Assembly (NCBI GenBank): GCA_020637795.1
Contig: JACKJT010000003.1
Span: 434,001 to 498,000 of the forward strand
DNA: 64,000 nucleotides
Origin: Hoeflea sp.
GTDB lineage: Bacteria > Pseudomonadota > Alphaproteobacteria > Rhizobiales > Rhizobiaceae
Direction: 5' to 3'
Shown: in pieces, positions 17,101-25,942 of the stretch
Position numbering within the stretch: the first letter of the stretch is position 1
How the letters are laid out: every line of letters begins with the position of its first letter
The notes under the pieces: generated by a model
Told to the model about the DNA's origin: nothing
What the model saw: only the letters and a program-made list of their open reading frames with translations
The model's database searches: none
Position numbers and translations under genes: made by a program

Positions 17101-20017
17101 ACAGGCCGTCGATCGCAACGCCGGAGCTGGGTCCGAACATGGCAAGCAGCGCCGCGGTATCCGGCATTGCCGCATTGACCCCGGTGCCCGATGTTGCGAC
17201 CGTCACCCCGGTGATCGTCACGATATCGCTGACGTCCACATCGACGACATCGAACGACCCGGCAGTCGACAATGCGGCATCGGTTTCAGTGAGGATTTCG
17301 GAAACATCGGTCTGGGCCGCGATCACCGGTTGATCGTTGGTGCCGGTGACCGTCACCACGATCACCTTGGTGACCGTGTCACCGTCGCTGTCCTCCACTG
17401 TGAAGGGGATTTCCATCAGCATGGATTCGCCTTCCGCCAGGGCATCGAATGCTGTCCCCGGCGTGATGCTGACATCGTAGCCGGTTGCAGTCTGTACCAG
17501 GCTGATGCCGGGCGTACCGGGCACCACCCCTGCAGGAAGGTTGGAATAAGTCGGAGTTCCAAGTGTAACGGTTACATCATCGGCACCGGAAATGTAGGCC
17601 TCGCCGGGATCGAGATCCGCGCCGTCCCCTTCCACCAGAGAGATCAGGGTGGCCGCGTTCTCTTCCATCGCTGCGGTTACGTTTACCGCATCGGGTGCAT
17701 CGTCATTGATCGTGACGGTGAAAATGTTGGAAGCGGTTTCGCCGGCGCTGTTTGTCGCCGTTACGGTGAAATCCAGCGGCATGCTGTTCCCGTCGCCGGG
17801 ACCTATGTGATCGAGATTGCCGCGAAGTTCGAAGGTATACGCCACCTTGAATCCGCCGGAGCCGTCGGCAACTACCTCGACCTTGAGAACGAATATGATC
17901 TCGCCGGTGCGGAAGTCGAAGCCTGAAAGTGTTTGTGAGCCTGCGCTCGGCCGCGTCAACAACGAGTAGCCCAACGCCTGACCATCGGAACTCAGGAGGA
18001 TGAGCCCCCCGGCAGGGTCAAGCGGAATGGCGCCCGAAGTCTTGAGCCGTGCGGACAGGCCAACGGAACTGTAGTCATTGAAATTGAGGCCGACATCGCC
18101 CGTAAACTTCAGCGCACCGGAATTGCCATTCGTCAGGTCTTCCTCGTTGACCACGAAGTCGTCAGCCGCACTGACCGTCGGCGCGTCGCTGGTGCCGGTC
18201 ACAGTGACCACCACGTTCTGCGTGACGGTGCCGCCCTTGCCGTCGTCGATGGTCACCGCATAGGTCAATTCAACGCTGTCGCCGTCGCCGAGAAAATCGA
18301 CTACGGAATTTGCCACCTGGTAGGTCCAGCCGGTCGAGCCGACGCCTGTCGTGTTGGAAAAGTTCGACAGGGCCGCATCATCAAGCGAGAAACCCGCCTT
18401 CAGCGCAGCGATCTGGGCGTCCGTCGGCGTAAAGCCGTGGGCAAAGGACATGTTCGTCACCGTGCCACCGTCATGGCTGGCCTCGGGATCGTCCGACAGG
18501 TCGACATCCAGGAAGCTGATGAAACCGGTCGCAGCGGCGGGATCGGGATCGACGCCGCCGACAACGTCGGCCGTCTCCTCGACGGACCCGGTCTGCGCGC
18601 CCGACGTGATCACCGGTTGATCGTTGGTGCCGGTGATGGTGACAACGACCTGTTGCGGCACCGAGCCGGCATTGGCGGTGGCGCTGCCATCCCGCACGGT
18701 CACGTCATATATGATGGTCAGCGTTTCGCCGGCGGCCAGGAAATCCAGCGCATTGTCGGCGACGGTGTAGGTCCACCTGGCCGTGCCGGCAGCCTGGTTG
18801 ACCGCTTCAATAAGCAGCAGACCCGGATCTACCGGCCGGTCGGCACCGCCAGACCAAACCGCCGAGACAAAAGTCTGGTTTGTCGTATGGGTGTCGGTCA
18901 GATCCACATCGGACAGGACGACCTCCCCGGTCGCGGTCAGCGGTGTGACTGCACCGGTCGTGCCGGTCTGCTCGGTGATCGCACCGGCAAGAACCGACGT
19001 CCCCTCGATCACCGGCTGGTCATTCGTGCCCGTCACGGTGACGGTCACCGTCTGCGTCGTGGACAGGATGCCGTCATTGATCCGGACATCGAATGACAGC
19101 GTGATGATTTCGCCGCTGGCGAGGAAATCCACCGCCTCATTGCCGATCGCATAGGTCCAGGCAATCGATCCGCCGGCAGACGTCGTCGATTCGACAGTGA
19201 TGCCGCCCGAAGTGTCCAGGCTGAAACCGGCCAGAAGGGCATCGATTTGCGCCGCCGTCAGCGTACCGCCATTGTTGAGTGCTTGCGACACGACGGTCCG
19301 CGCGGCGACCTCGGCACTGCGTGTTTCAGCAAAGTCCGGGTCGAAGAACGCGATCGAACCGGTAACGGCGGCAGGATCGGCATCGACCCCGCCCGGGTTG
19401 TCGGCGGTTTCGACGACATCGCCGGCAGTGACACCGCCGGTAAGAGACGAAGAGACATTCCCGGTATTCTCGTCAAGGGGCACTTCCTGACCGCCGCTAT
19501 CACTCGTTCCCGAGGAGTCGCCGAGCAGGTTGAGCGGATCCAGCCCGTCGCCGGCAATCGAGGCGCCGCTCGAATCCTCGAATTCCCCGCCGGAGCCGGT
19601 CGGCGTCTGCGGCGTCACCGAAAGCGTGTTGCCAGGACCGGCGGCGACGTTGAAGCCGCTGGTTTCCAGCGCTGCAACCAGCACCTCCTGCGGCACCTCG
19701 ATGTCGCCGATGACGAAGGTCGGCACATTCAGCGCGCCGCCGATGATCCGGATCTGCGAGCCGTCCGGCTGGATCAGCAGCAGGTCGTTGCCGTCAAGCT
19801 GGATGTCCTCGATGCTGGCGCTGGCCGCCAGCGTCACCCGGTTTTCCGCATCGGGAACGATCACGCTGATCCCCGGAGCGCCACCGGAAGCTTCACCGCC
19901 CGATGTCGGTCTGGAACCGGTGTCTGCCTGCGCCATCAGGACCGCGTCCATGCCGCTGTCGGCGTCTGCGTTTTCGATAATGGTTTCCGAATTATCAAGG
20001 CGGCTTGTCTTAAACAT
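14135..20017 (-). CDS. Giant LapA-like type I secreted adhesin with VCBS repeats
   Basis: This 1960-residue surface protein has no Sec signal. Residues 1-130 form a beta-rich retention-like module ending in a VAAG site (124-127), the kind of dialanine site cut by LapG proteases. Next come about nine tandem VCBS/cadherin-like Ig modules, each ending in a form of VTVTGTNDQPVI. A putative-Ig (dystroglycan-type) module follows, then a carbohydrate-binding-like domain starting LITNGGFETGTSSGWSF, another VCBS module, one RTX nonapeptide block (GGADQLNGGLGSDVLYGG) and a C-terminal type I secretion signal region. The ATG at 20017 has an AGGA 9 bases upstream; a TTG at 20038 is not credible. It is divergent from a LapG-like protease gene. 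The exporter genes are not in this window. Confidence 0.9.
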   Translation of the reverse strand: MFKTSRLDNSETIIENADADSGMDAVLMAQADTGSRPTSGGEASGGAPGISVIVPDAENRVTLAASASIEDIQLDGNDLLLIQPDGSQIRIIGGALNVPTFVIGDIEVPQEVLVAALETSGFNVAAGPGNTLSVTPQTPTGSGGEFEDSSGASIAGDGLDPLNLLGDSSGTSDSGGQEVPLDENTGNVSSSLTGGVTAGDVVETADNPGGVDADPAAVTGSIAFFDPDFAETRSAEVAARTVVSQALNNGGTLTAAQIDALLAGFSLDTSGGITVESTTSAGGSIAWTYAIGNEAVDFLASGEIITLSFDVRINDGILSTTQTVTVTVTGTNDQPVIEGTSVLAGAITEQTGTTGAVTPLTATGEVVLSDVDLTDTHTTNQTFVSAVWSGGADRPVDPGLLLIEAVNQAAGTARWTYTVADNALDFLAAGETLTIIYDVTVRDGSATANAGSVPQQVVVTITGTNDQPVITSGAQTGSVEETADVVGGVDPDPAAATGFISFLDVDLSDDPEASHDGGTVTNMSFAHGFTPTDAQIAALKAGFSLDDAALSNFSNTTGVGSTGWTYQVANSVVDFLGDGDSVELTYAVTIDDGKGGTVTQNVVVTVTGTSDAPTVSAADDFVVNEEDLTNGNSGALKFTGDVGLNFNDYSSVGLSARLKTSGAIPLDPAGGLILLSSDGQALGYSLLTRPSAGSQTLSGFDFRTGEIIFVLKVEVVADGSGGFKVAYTFELRGNLDHIGPGDGNSMPLDFTVTATNSAGETASNIFTVTINDDAPDAVNVTAAMEENAATLISLVEGDGADLDPGEAYISGADDVTVTLGTPTYSNLPAGVVPGTPGISLVQTATGYDVSITPGTAFDALAEGESMLMEIPFTVEDSDGDTVTKVIVVTVTGTNDQPVIAAQTDVSEILTETDAALSTAGSFDVVDVDVSDIVTITGVTVATSGTGVNAAMPDTAALLAMFGPSSGVAIDGLSSTGTVNWTFDAGSGVFDYLKAGESLELTYTVNVADGNGGTVGQDVTITINGSNDVPVVAPITQPAAVTEIADASAQDISPITGTIPVTDADAGETLTAQAGTPVISWSGGALSAAQQAALTAALATGALTLGGPVSSGSSTGIGYSWDPSVADLDFLAQGQTLTVSYDITVSDGTATSAAQPLVFTVAGSNDLPDAVNDNPNGSLPEFRMSEDETVAKVFDVLSNDRLDPDAGATNSISLGTIRGYGVPGVTSGGIIDPVASGLFTIAVDSNNQIQVQLNTSAWQSMRRGETAKIVIDYRLEGDGTDSALGSLQVEVRGSNDAPVLDAAASPVMTQLEDAALPSGDVGTLVSSLVSAPGGSVGNVNDVDGRGFPPGMSITAFDTSHGTWYYHIDGANASNGDPYWFNANLTPGQVLNLRAQDKIYFVPDPDYTGTVDQAITFRAWDGVASQLDKISAPGSVGGGTAYSADTETVSLTVENVNDAPVLATNIVDTTVFSNTVVDIDVSGSFSDIDPGDVLSYSATLAGGDPLPAWLSIDATTGRLTGTAPSVGAAGETLDVIVTATDSGGLSVSDTFELAIDSAPVAPVITAHTDGGVTEDASYAGGTNLITNGGFETGTSSGWSFNGPYVSGYYQYVHSGAYAAGGWSVYYPYAPVTLSQTFSTVAGATYTISFWAQNNGNAAPDNSLHLTWNGATVASIVDLAYRGPLPNYTEFTYTFTATSDSSTLALAIENRVNLMFVDDISVVQLPGTETTGGTISYTDDDVGETHTVSFTPSAAGYLGTFLAAVTTQSSGGSAGAVDWTFNVADADIQHLAAGETITQTYTVTIDDGNGGTVSEDIDVVLTGADEAPILGTAGDDVLLGEGGADQLNGGLGSDVLYGGGQADTFVFDADALADAGANIRDLIADYDFAEGDVVDLSLLLGDEPVAGHAEDYVKMNGAFLEVDVDGTAGAAGFVRIAEFIDVPATNGLTILVDDDPAHVTVVI
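19637..19648 (-). other. Predicted LapG cleavage site (VAAG) in the adhesin N-terminus
   Basis: The codons for Val-Ala-Ala-Gly (residues 124-127) follow a beta-rich region of about 115 residues, as the TAAG site does in Pseudomonas LapA. Cleavage between the alanines would free the adhesin from the outer membrane. Confidence 0.55.
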
Positions 20018-20347
20018 AATGAAAATCCTGAATAGCAATTACACCCTGTTAACCAGTTAGTATCTCTTAAACAATTTCATAAAGGCATTCCTGAATATAA
20101 TAGTATGCCAAAACCGGGAAAAGTAATGAATGGTTAACCGGAACTCATAATTATTTATGTTTTTAGCAATCTGGAATTTAGTATTCCTGAATTTCACCCA
20201 CCGGTCCCGACAACCCGGCGCACCGCCTCGCGCGGGAATTCATTCAATTTTTATCGAACTAGATATGTATTCATTGATCTTGTTTGTTTTCAAGATCTTA
20301 CATTTGCCTGAGTAGACTTCCTCCATCAAACGGGGAAGGCGAAACAA
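20018..20347. promoter_or_regulatory. AT-rich divergent promoter region between adhesin and LapG-like genes
   Basis: This 330-base gap is much richer in A and T than its surroundings and must hold both promoters. An inverted repeat GATCTTG (20276-20282) with CAAGATC (20291-20297), separated by 8 bases, lies 50 bases before the protease ATG. It is a candidate operator. I could not identify convincing -35/-10 pairs. Confidence 0.5.
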
Positions 20348-21385
20348 ATGTATAGCCAAGTAAAAAAGGCAATCATTCGCACCAATACTACTCTTGCGAT
20401 CTCATTGCTTTGCGCGTCCGCCGCGCTGGCCAATGTCTACGAGATCGCCGGAACAAAACCGCAGGCTTTGGCCCTGCCCGGCACACCCTCCATCTTCGGA
20501 AAAGCCAAATCCCCGTTTGCGCGATGGCTTGTTCAGGCACGACCCGCCACAACCCTCCGCCTGACACGGGCAGGCCTCGCTCCCATCGGCCTTGACCTGG
20601 ATGCGGCTGGCCTGTCCTCGGCATCTCTTCGGCTTCCCGCGCTTGCCGCCGAGACCGCCCGCGACCCGATCGTCACCGCCTCCATCCCGGCAGCGGCCGC
20701 TCCCGCCGGCGATGCCGTCACCCGGGCCGCCGCCCGGACCGCCAATCAGACCGTCAGCCAGGCCGTTCGGCAGGACTTGCCGCTGTTCGGCGCCCACCGC
20801 ATCCGCTTCGGCAAGATCATGAGCGGCGCGCGCATCTCCGGCCTCATCCGCAAGGCAGCCGCATCCGGCGCCTCCGCCATCTGCATCAACCGCTGCGCCG
20901 ACCTCGCCGCCCGCCTCGATCTCGGCGCCGGCGACATCACCGCCCAGCTCCGCCACGTCTCGGCTTCCGTCAACAACCTCGTCGCCTACCGCACCGACGA
21001 GCAGAACCACGGACGCCTCGACCAGTGGTCGACGCCCAACGAGACGCTCGCCCGCGCAAGCGGCGACTGCGAGGATTACGCCATCCTCAAGATGGCCGTG
21101 CTCGCCCGCCTCGGCGTGCCCGTGAACGCCATGGAAATCGTCGTCGTCAAGGACACGCGCCGCCGCCTGTTCCACGCCGTTCTCTCCGTCGCGCTCAAGG
21201 ACCGCACGGTCATTCTCGACAACATGACCGACGCCGTCGAAGCCGACACCGAAAAGCGCACCTACGCCCCGCTGTTCTCGCTCTCCGGCTCCGCCAACTA
21301 CATCTTCGGCTACAAGGGCGGCAAACAGAACCTCACCGCATCGCTGAAGAACATGGCAAGCATCGCCCCCGGCGCAGGCTTCTGA
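20348..21385 (+). CDS. LapG-like periplasmic cysteine protease (BTLCP family)
   Basis: This 345-residue bacterial transglutaminase-like cysteine proteinase has a signal peptide (TLAISLLCASAALA) placing it in the periplasm. The catalytic triad is intact: Cys241 in SGDCEDYAILK, His276 in LFHAVLSV and Asp291 in VILDNMTD. LapG family enzymes clip the N-terminus of LapA adhesins, and the c-di-GMP receptor LapD inhibits them. The divergent giant adhesin with a dialanine site is the obvious substrate. It is longer than Pseudomonas LapG because of an Ala/Pro/Arg-rich region of about 110 residues between signal and catalytic domain. Third codon positions are unusually GC-rich from about 20540 onward. 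No LapD gene is seen here. Confidence 0.87.
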   Translation: MYSQVKKAIIRTNTTLAISLLCASAALANVYEIAGTKPQALALPGTPSIFGKAKSPFARWLVQARPATTLRLTRAGLAPIGLDLDAAGLSSASLRLPALAAETARDPIVTASIPAAAAPAGDAVTRAAARTANQTVSQAVRQDLPLFGAHRIRFGKIMSGARISGLIRKAAASGASAICINRCADLAARLDLGAGDITAQLRHVSASVNNLVAYRTDEQNHGRLDQWSTPNETLARASGDCEDYAILKMAVLARLGVPVNAMEIVVVKDTRRRLFHAVLSVALKDRTVILDNMTDAVEADTEKRTYAPLFSLSGSANYIFGYKGGKQNLTASLKNMASIAPGAGF

Positions 21386-21528
21386 GAAGCGAGGTTCGCC
21401 GCAAGCCTTTCCGGGGCCAGCCGCGCCGCAAGCCGCGTCAGGACTGTTAAGGTTAACCCATCATTACGTTTGAATGTTGAGGCAAGGAATGCCCTTTCTC
21501 TTCGATGGAGAAGACCGGAGACAAGAGC

Positions 21529-23226
21529 ATGGCACGGAAAATCAGCGAAAAGCTGATACAGAGACTATCGGCGCTGATGCTGCACCCGTTGACCGCCGTC
21601 GCAGCCATACTGCTTTGCGCGGCCTTTTTGTATGCGCTTGAACGGGCGGTCGATCACATGCCGTTTGTCATGCTTTCCGTCCTCGGCATCGCCACGGTTC
21701 TGTTCCTTGTCAGTCGCCGCGTCTATTTTTCGATCTATGCCGCCCTTGCGGCCACAACGCTGATCGCCATTGTTTCGGTTCTCAAATACAGAACCAAGGG
21801 GTTTGACCTTCACATCTACGATATCGTCTTTACCGGGACGGATCCGAAGGCCTTCGCCTTTCTCATCGACGGGTTTGCAGCCTACATCGTTCCGGTGGCG
21901 GGTCTGATGATCTGCTGCCTCATCGTGCTCTCCCTTGTCTTCATCTGGGACGGCAAGCACAGGATGACGATCCTCAAGCGAAGCGGAGTGATGGCTACAG
22001 CCTTTGCGCTGATTCCGGTCAGTTACCCGCTCAAGGCCGATGAGCCACGATATTTCCACTATCTCGGCGGTTTCAATGCTTCCGCGTTTTTCGTCTCTTT
22101 CCTCGACTTGAGGGATGCGGCGATCGGAAGGGGCATTGCCGACCGTTTCGCCGGCATGGCCGACGTCGAGCCTTTTGCGGCAGCCGGCTCCTGTGACATG
22201 AAAGCGCCGAAACCTGACATTTTCGTGGTTCTCAGCGAAAGCCAGACCGACCTCAGCCGGCTCAAGCTGTACGGCATCGACCAGCAATTCGCGAACCGCT
22301 TCAGATCCGCTGACGGGAAACGCCGCGAACTCCGGGTCGAGACCTTCGGCGGCGGAACCTGGATATCGAACTTCTCGCTGATGACCGGTCTCTCCAGCCT
22401 CGATTTCGGCTGGCGCGCGCCGTACCTGACCACCGCCATGGAAGGCAAGGTCCACGAGTCGCTGGCGACAGAGCTTTCCCGCTGCGGCTACCGAACCGCG
22501 GTTCTGATGCCTATGGATCATGGCTTCGTCAACGAGGGACCATTTCTTGAATCGATCGGCTTCGACGAAATTCTCGACTACAATCGCATCGGCGCAAGCG
22601 AATATGCGCATCAGGACAGGTTCTATTTCGAAGCCGCCCGTACCTTCATCGACGATCATCGCAGAACCGATGGCCGGCCGCTGTTCCTCGAAGTACAGAC
22701 CATGTTCGCCCATTCGCCCTACTCCGACCATCTCGCGGAAAACGAACCGGATGTTTTTACCGAGAGCGGCATCTTTGAGCTGGACGAGTACGTCCGCCGG
22801 GTCGCCCAGTCCCAGAGGGATTTCGACTGGTATCTGGCGCAGGCGAAAGCGGACAGCACGGATCACCCGTCCATCGTGCTTGAGTTTGGCGATCACCAGT
22901 CCTTCGCCACCCGCGAGGTGGTCAATCACCTCTATCCGGATTTCGCGGTCGACGAACTCACCTCGTCGGCCTACCGGACCTACTTCACCGTTCACGCCAT
23001 GGGTACGGATGTCGACATGCGGCCTTTCGAGTTCGCCAGCCTCGACATTGGATATCTGGGCGTGTCGCTGCTGGAGGCGGCAGGGGTCGCCAGATCCCCG
23101 ATGTTCACCGACCTCGCCGCACTCCGCGACAAGTGCGAAGGCCGTCTGCATTTCTGCGCCGACCGCGCCGCAGTCGACCGGCATCTTCAAAGGCGCATAG
23201 CCTCAGGATACCTGATTGTCGACTAG
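21529..23226 (+). CDS. Sulfatase-fold phosphoglycerol/phosphoethanolamine-transferase-like membrane enzyme
   Basis: The N-terminus has about four or five hydrophobic segments (roughly residues 25-165). A large periplasmic sulfatase-family (LTA-synthase-like) domain follows. The likely catalytic Thr is in FGGGTWISNFSLMTG, and metal-binding segments include VVLSESQTD, FAHSPYSDH and EFGDHQSF. Relatives move phosphoglycerol or phosphoethanolamine from phospholipids to glycans such as cyclic glucans or lipopolysaccharide; the acceptor here is unknown. I chose the ATG at 21529 because GGAGACAAGAGC precedes it; the ATG at 21505 has no ribosome site. The gene follows the LapG-like gene by 143 bases and may be independent of it. 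Confidence 0.8.
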   Translation: MARKISEKLIQRLSALMLHPLTAVAAILLCAAFLYALERAVDHMPFVMLSVLGIATVLFLVSRRVYFSIYAALAATTLIAIVSVLKYRTKGFDLHIYDIVFTGTDPKAFAFLIDGFAAYIVPVAGLMICCLIVLSLVFIWDGKHRMTILKRSGVMATAFALIPVSYPLKADEPRYFHYLGGFNASAFFVSFLDLRDAAIGRGIADRFAGMADVEPFAAAGSCDMKAPKPDIFVVLSESQTDLSRLKLYGIDQQFANRFRSADGKRRELRVETFGGGTWISNFSLMTGLSSLDFGWRAPYLTTAMEGKVHESLATELSRCGYRTAVLMPMDHGFVNEGPFLESIGFDEILDYNRIGASEYAHQDRFYFEAARTFIDDHRRTDGRPLFLEVQTMFAHSPYSDHLAENEPDVFTESGIFELDEYVRRVAQSQRDFDWYLAQAKADSTDHPSIVLEFGDHQSFATREVVNHLYPDFAVDELTSSAYRTYFTVHAMGTDVDMRPFEFASLDIGYLGVSLLEAAGVARSPMFTDLAALRDKCEGRLHFCADRAAVDRHLQRRIASGYLIVD

Positions 23227-23312
23227 ACGGAAGGAGCGCCCGGTGGTGCCCTGCCAGCCTTGCCGGCCTGACGTGGGGGCAGCCTGTTGAAACACCGGGC
23301 ATACAAGTCCCG

Positions 23313-23343
23313 GATTGGCGGCACCCCGCTAAAGCCGCCAATC
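23313..23343 (+). terminator. Inverted repeat downstream of the sulfatase-fold gene
   Basis: A perfect 10-bp stem GATTGGCGGC/GCCGCCAATC (23313-23322 with 23334-23343) surrounds an 11-base loop. There is no clear T run, so it may be a weak terminator or an operator ahead of the glycogen operon. Confidence 0.4.
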
Positions 23344-23433
23344 TAATGGATTTAAATTCTGGATATTCGCGGAAAAATCATTCATTGCTTGCAGCACCAA
23401 GTGCCCTCATGATGCCCCTCTATGGGAGGAATC

Positions 23434-23526
23434 ATGCGGCGTCCAACGCCCAAGCTGAATGGGACATCCGATGATATCCAAATCCGCCATTGCCGATCTT
23501 CCTGCTCCCGCACCGCGCGCCGGTGA
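23434..23526 (+). CDS. Possible 30-codon upstream ORF overlapping the glgP start
   Basis: An ATG at 23434 is preceded by the best ribosome site in the area (GGGAGGAATC). It opens a 30-residue Arg-rich peptide that stops at 23526, inside glgP in another frame. The glgP starts themselves have weak ribosome sites. It may be a leader ORF that couples or restrains glgP translation, or the sign of a 1-base error that hides the true glgP start. Confidence 0.35.
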   Translation: MRRPTPKLNGTSDDIQIRHCRSSCSRTARR

Positions 23527-25942
23527 TTCCGCCACCCTCGCTGCCGACATCATCGCGCGGCTGACCTACTCGATCGGCAAGGACGCCAAGGTCGCCAAGC
23601 CGCATGACTGGATGACCGCGACAATCCTGGTGATCCGCGACCGTGTCATCGATCGCTGGATGGCGTCGACCCGAAAGACCTATGAAGACGGCTCCAAGCG
23701 GGTCTACTACCTGTCGCTCGAATTTCTCATCGGACGGCTGACACGCGACGCCGTGTCCAATCTCGAGATGCTTGAGGAAGTGCGCGAGGCCCTGCAGTCG
23801 CTCGGTGTCGATTTCGACGCGGTTGCGGCGCTGGAGCCTGACGCGGCACTGGGCAACGGCGGGCTTGGCCGCCTCGCAGCCTGCTTCATGGAATCGATGG
23901 CGACCGTCGACATTCCCGCCTATGGCTACGGCATCCGCTACGTCCATGGCCTGTTCAAGCAGCAGATGAGCGACGGCTGGCAGGTCGAACTGCCCGAAAC
24001 CTGGCTCAGCCATGGAAATCCCTGGGAGTTCCCCCGCCACGAAAGCGCTTACGAAATCGGCTTCGGCGGGTCGGTCGACACCATCGGCAACGGTTCGGAC
24101 GAGACCCAACGCTGCATCTGGAAGCCACAGGAGCGGATGATTGCAGTCGCCTATGACACGCCCGTGGTCGGATGGCGCGCGAAGCGGGTCAATACGCTCA
24201 GGCTCTGGACCGCCCAGCCGATCGACCCGATCCTGCTCGACGCCTTCAACGCCGGCGACCATATCGGCGCGCTGCGCGAGAGCAACAAGGCCGAGGCGCT
24301 CACGCAGGTTCTCTATCCGGCCGACGAGACCCCGGCTGGCCAAGAGTTGCGCCTGCGCCAGGAGTATTTCTTCTCCTCCGCCTCGCTGCAAGACATCCTG
24401 CGCCGGCACCTCCAGCAATATGGCGATCTGCGCACCCTTCCCGACAAGGTGGCTATCCAGCTCAACGACACCCATCCCGCGGTTTCCGTTGCAGAATTGA
24501 TGCGGCTGCTGATCGACGTCCATCGCATGGAATTCGATCCCGCCTGGGACATCACCCGCAGGACCTTCAGCTACACCAACCACACGCTTCTCCCCGAAGC
24601 GCTGGAAAGCTGGCCCGTGCCCTTGTTCGAACGCTTGCTGCCACGCCACATGCAGCTGGTCTACGCCATCAATGCGAAGGTTCTGCGCCAGGCGCGCAAG
24701 GACCGCGGCTATGACGAGGACCAGATCCGCTCGGTCTCGCTGATCGATGAAGGGGGCGAGCGCCGGGTGCGAATGGGCAACCTGGCCTTCATCGGTTCCC
24801 ACTCGATCAACGGTGTCTCCGCCCTTCACACCGACCTGATGAAACAGACCGTGTTTTCCGATCTGCACGGCCTCTACCCGGATCGGATCAACAACAAGAC
24901 CAACGGCATCACGCCGCGCCGCTGGCTGATGCAGTGCAATCCGGAGCTGTTTTCGCTGATCCGGGAAGCGATCGGTGATAGTTTCATGGATGACGCGGAA
25001 GCGCTTTCGGCATTGGACGCGTTTGCCGGCGATGCCGGCTTCCGCACCCGTTTTGCTGCGGTCAAACGCGCCAACAAGGGACGGCTGTCCAATCTGGTCC
25101 AACGCCGCATGGGCATCAGGGTCGATCCCTCCGCAATGTTCGACATCCAGATCAAGCGGATCCACGAATACAAGCGGCAATTGCTCAACATCATCGAGGC
25201 CGTGGCCTTGTACGACCAGATGCGCTCGCACCCCGAACGCGACTGGACGCCTCGGGTGAAGTTCTTCGCCGGCAAGGCCGCGCCGAGCTATCACAACGCC
25301 AAGCTGATCATCAAGCTCGCCAATGACGTCGCCCGGGTGATCAACAATGATCCATCGGTGCGCGGCCTGCTGAAGATCGCCTTCATTCCCAACTACAATG
25401 TTTCGCTGGCCGAGATCATGGTGCCGGCCGCCGACCTGTCCGAGCAGATTTCAACTGCGGGGATGGAAGCGTCGGGAACCGGCAACATGAAATTCGCGCT
25501 CAACGGCGCCCTGACCATCGGCACGCTCGATGGCGCCAATGTCGAAATAAAGCAATGCGTCGGCGACGACAACATCGTCATTTTCGGGCTGACCGCCGCG
25601 GAAGTGGCCGATCGCCGCGCCACGGGCCACAATCCGCGCGGCATCATCGAAGCCTCGCCGGAACTGTCGCAGGCGCTGACCGCCATCGCCTCGGGCGTCT
25701 TCAGCCCGGATGACCGCAGCCGCTACAGCGACCTGATCGCCGGACTTTACGACCATGACTGGTTCATGGTGGCCGCCGATTTCGATGCCTATGCCAGGGC
25801 GCAGCGTCAGGTTGACAGTTTGTGGGTTGACGAAGAGGCTTGGTATGGCCGTACTATCCTCAATACCGCGCGTGTGGGATGGTTCTCCTCGGACCGCACC
25901 ATCCGCCAGTATGCAAAGGAAATTTGGAAAGCCGGCCCATGA
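23471..25942 (+). CDS. glgP: Glycogen/starch phosphorylase
   Basis: This GT35 phosphorylase of about 823 residues releases glucose 1-phosphate from glycogen with PLP as cofactor. Clear family blocks include DAALGNGGLGRLAACF, IPAYGYGIRYVHGLFKQ, IQLNDTHPAV, the late KRIHEYKRQLLN segment and the PLP-lysine region EASGTGNMKFALNG (Lys674 by this start). It is full length and opens a six-gene glycogen operon. The start is not secure: ATGs at 23459 and 23471 are in frame, both with poor ribosome sites, and an out-of-frame ATG at 23434 has a strong one. The stop overlaps glgB (ATGA). Confidence 0.93.
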   Translation: MISKSAIADLPAPAPRAGDSATLAADIIARLTYSIGKDAKVAKPHDWMTATILVIRDRVIDRWMASTRKTYEDGSKRVYYLSLEFLIGRLTRDAVSNLEMLEEVREALQSLGVDFDAVAALEPDAALGNGGLGRLAACFMESMATVDIPAYGYGIRYVHGLFKQQMSDGWQVELPETWLSHGNPWEFPRHESAYEIGFGGSVDTIGNGSDETQRCIWKPQERMIAVAYDTPVVGWRAKRVNTLRLWTAQPIDPILLDAFNAGDHIGALRESNKAEALTQVLYPADETPAGQELRLRQEYFFSSASLQDILRRHLQQYGDLRTLPDKVAIQLNDTHPAVSVAELMRLLIDVHRMEFDPAWDITRRTFSYTNHTLLPEALESWPVPLFERLLPRHMQLVYAINAKVLRQARKDRGYDEDQIRSVSLIDEGGERRVRMGNLAFIGSHSINGVSALHTDLMKQTVFSDLHGLYPDRINNKTNGITPRRWLMQCNPELFSLIREAIGDSFMDDAEALSALDAFAGDAGFRTRFAAVKRANKGRLSNLVQRRMGIRVDPSAMFDIQIKRIHEYKRQLLNIIEAVALYDQMRSHPERDWTPRVKFFAGKAAPSYHNAKLIIKLANDVARVINNDPSVRGLLKIAFIPNYNVSLAEIMVPAADLSEQISTAGMEASGTGNMKFALNGALTIGTLDGANVEIKQCVGDDNIVIFGLTAAEVADRRATGHNPRGIIEASPELSQALTAIASGVFSPDDRSRYSDLIAGLYDHDWFMVAADFDAYARAQRQVDSLWVDEEAWYGRTILNTARVGWFSSDRTIRQYAKEIWKAGP

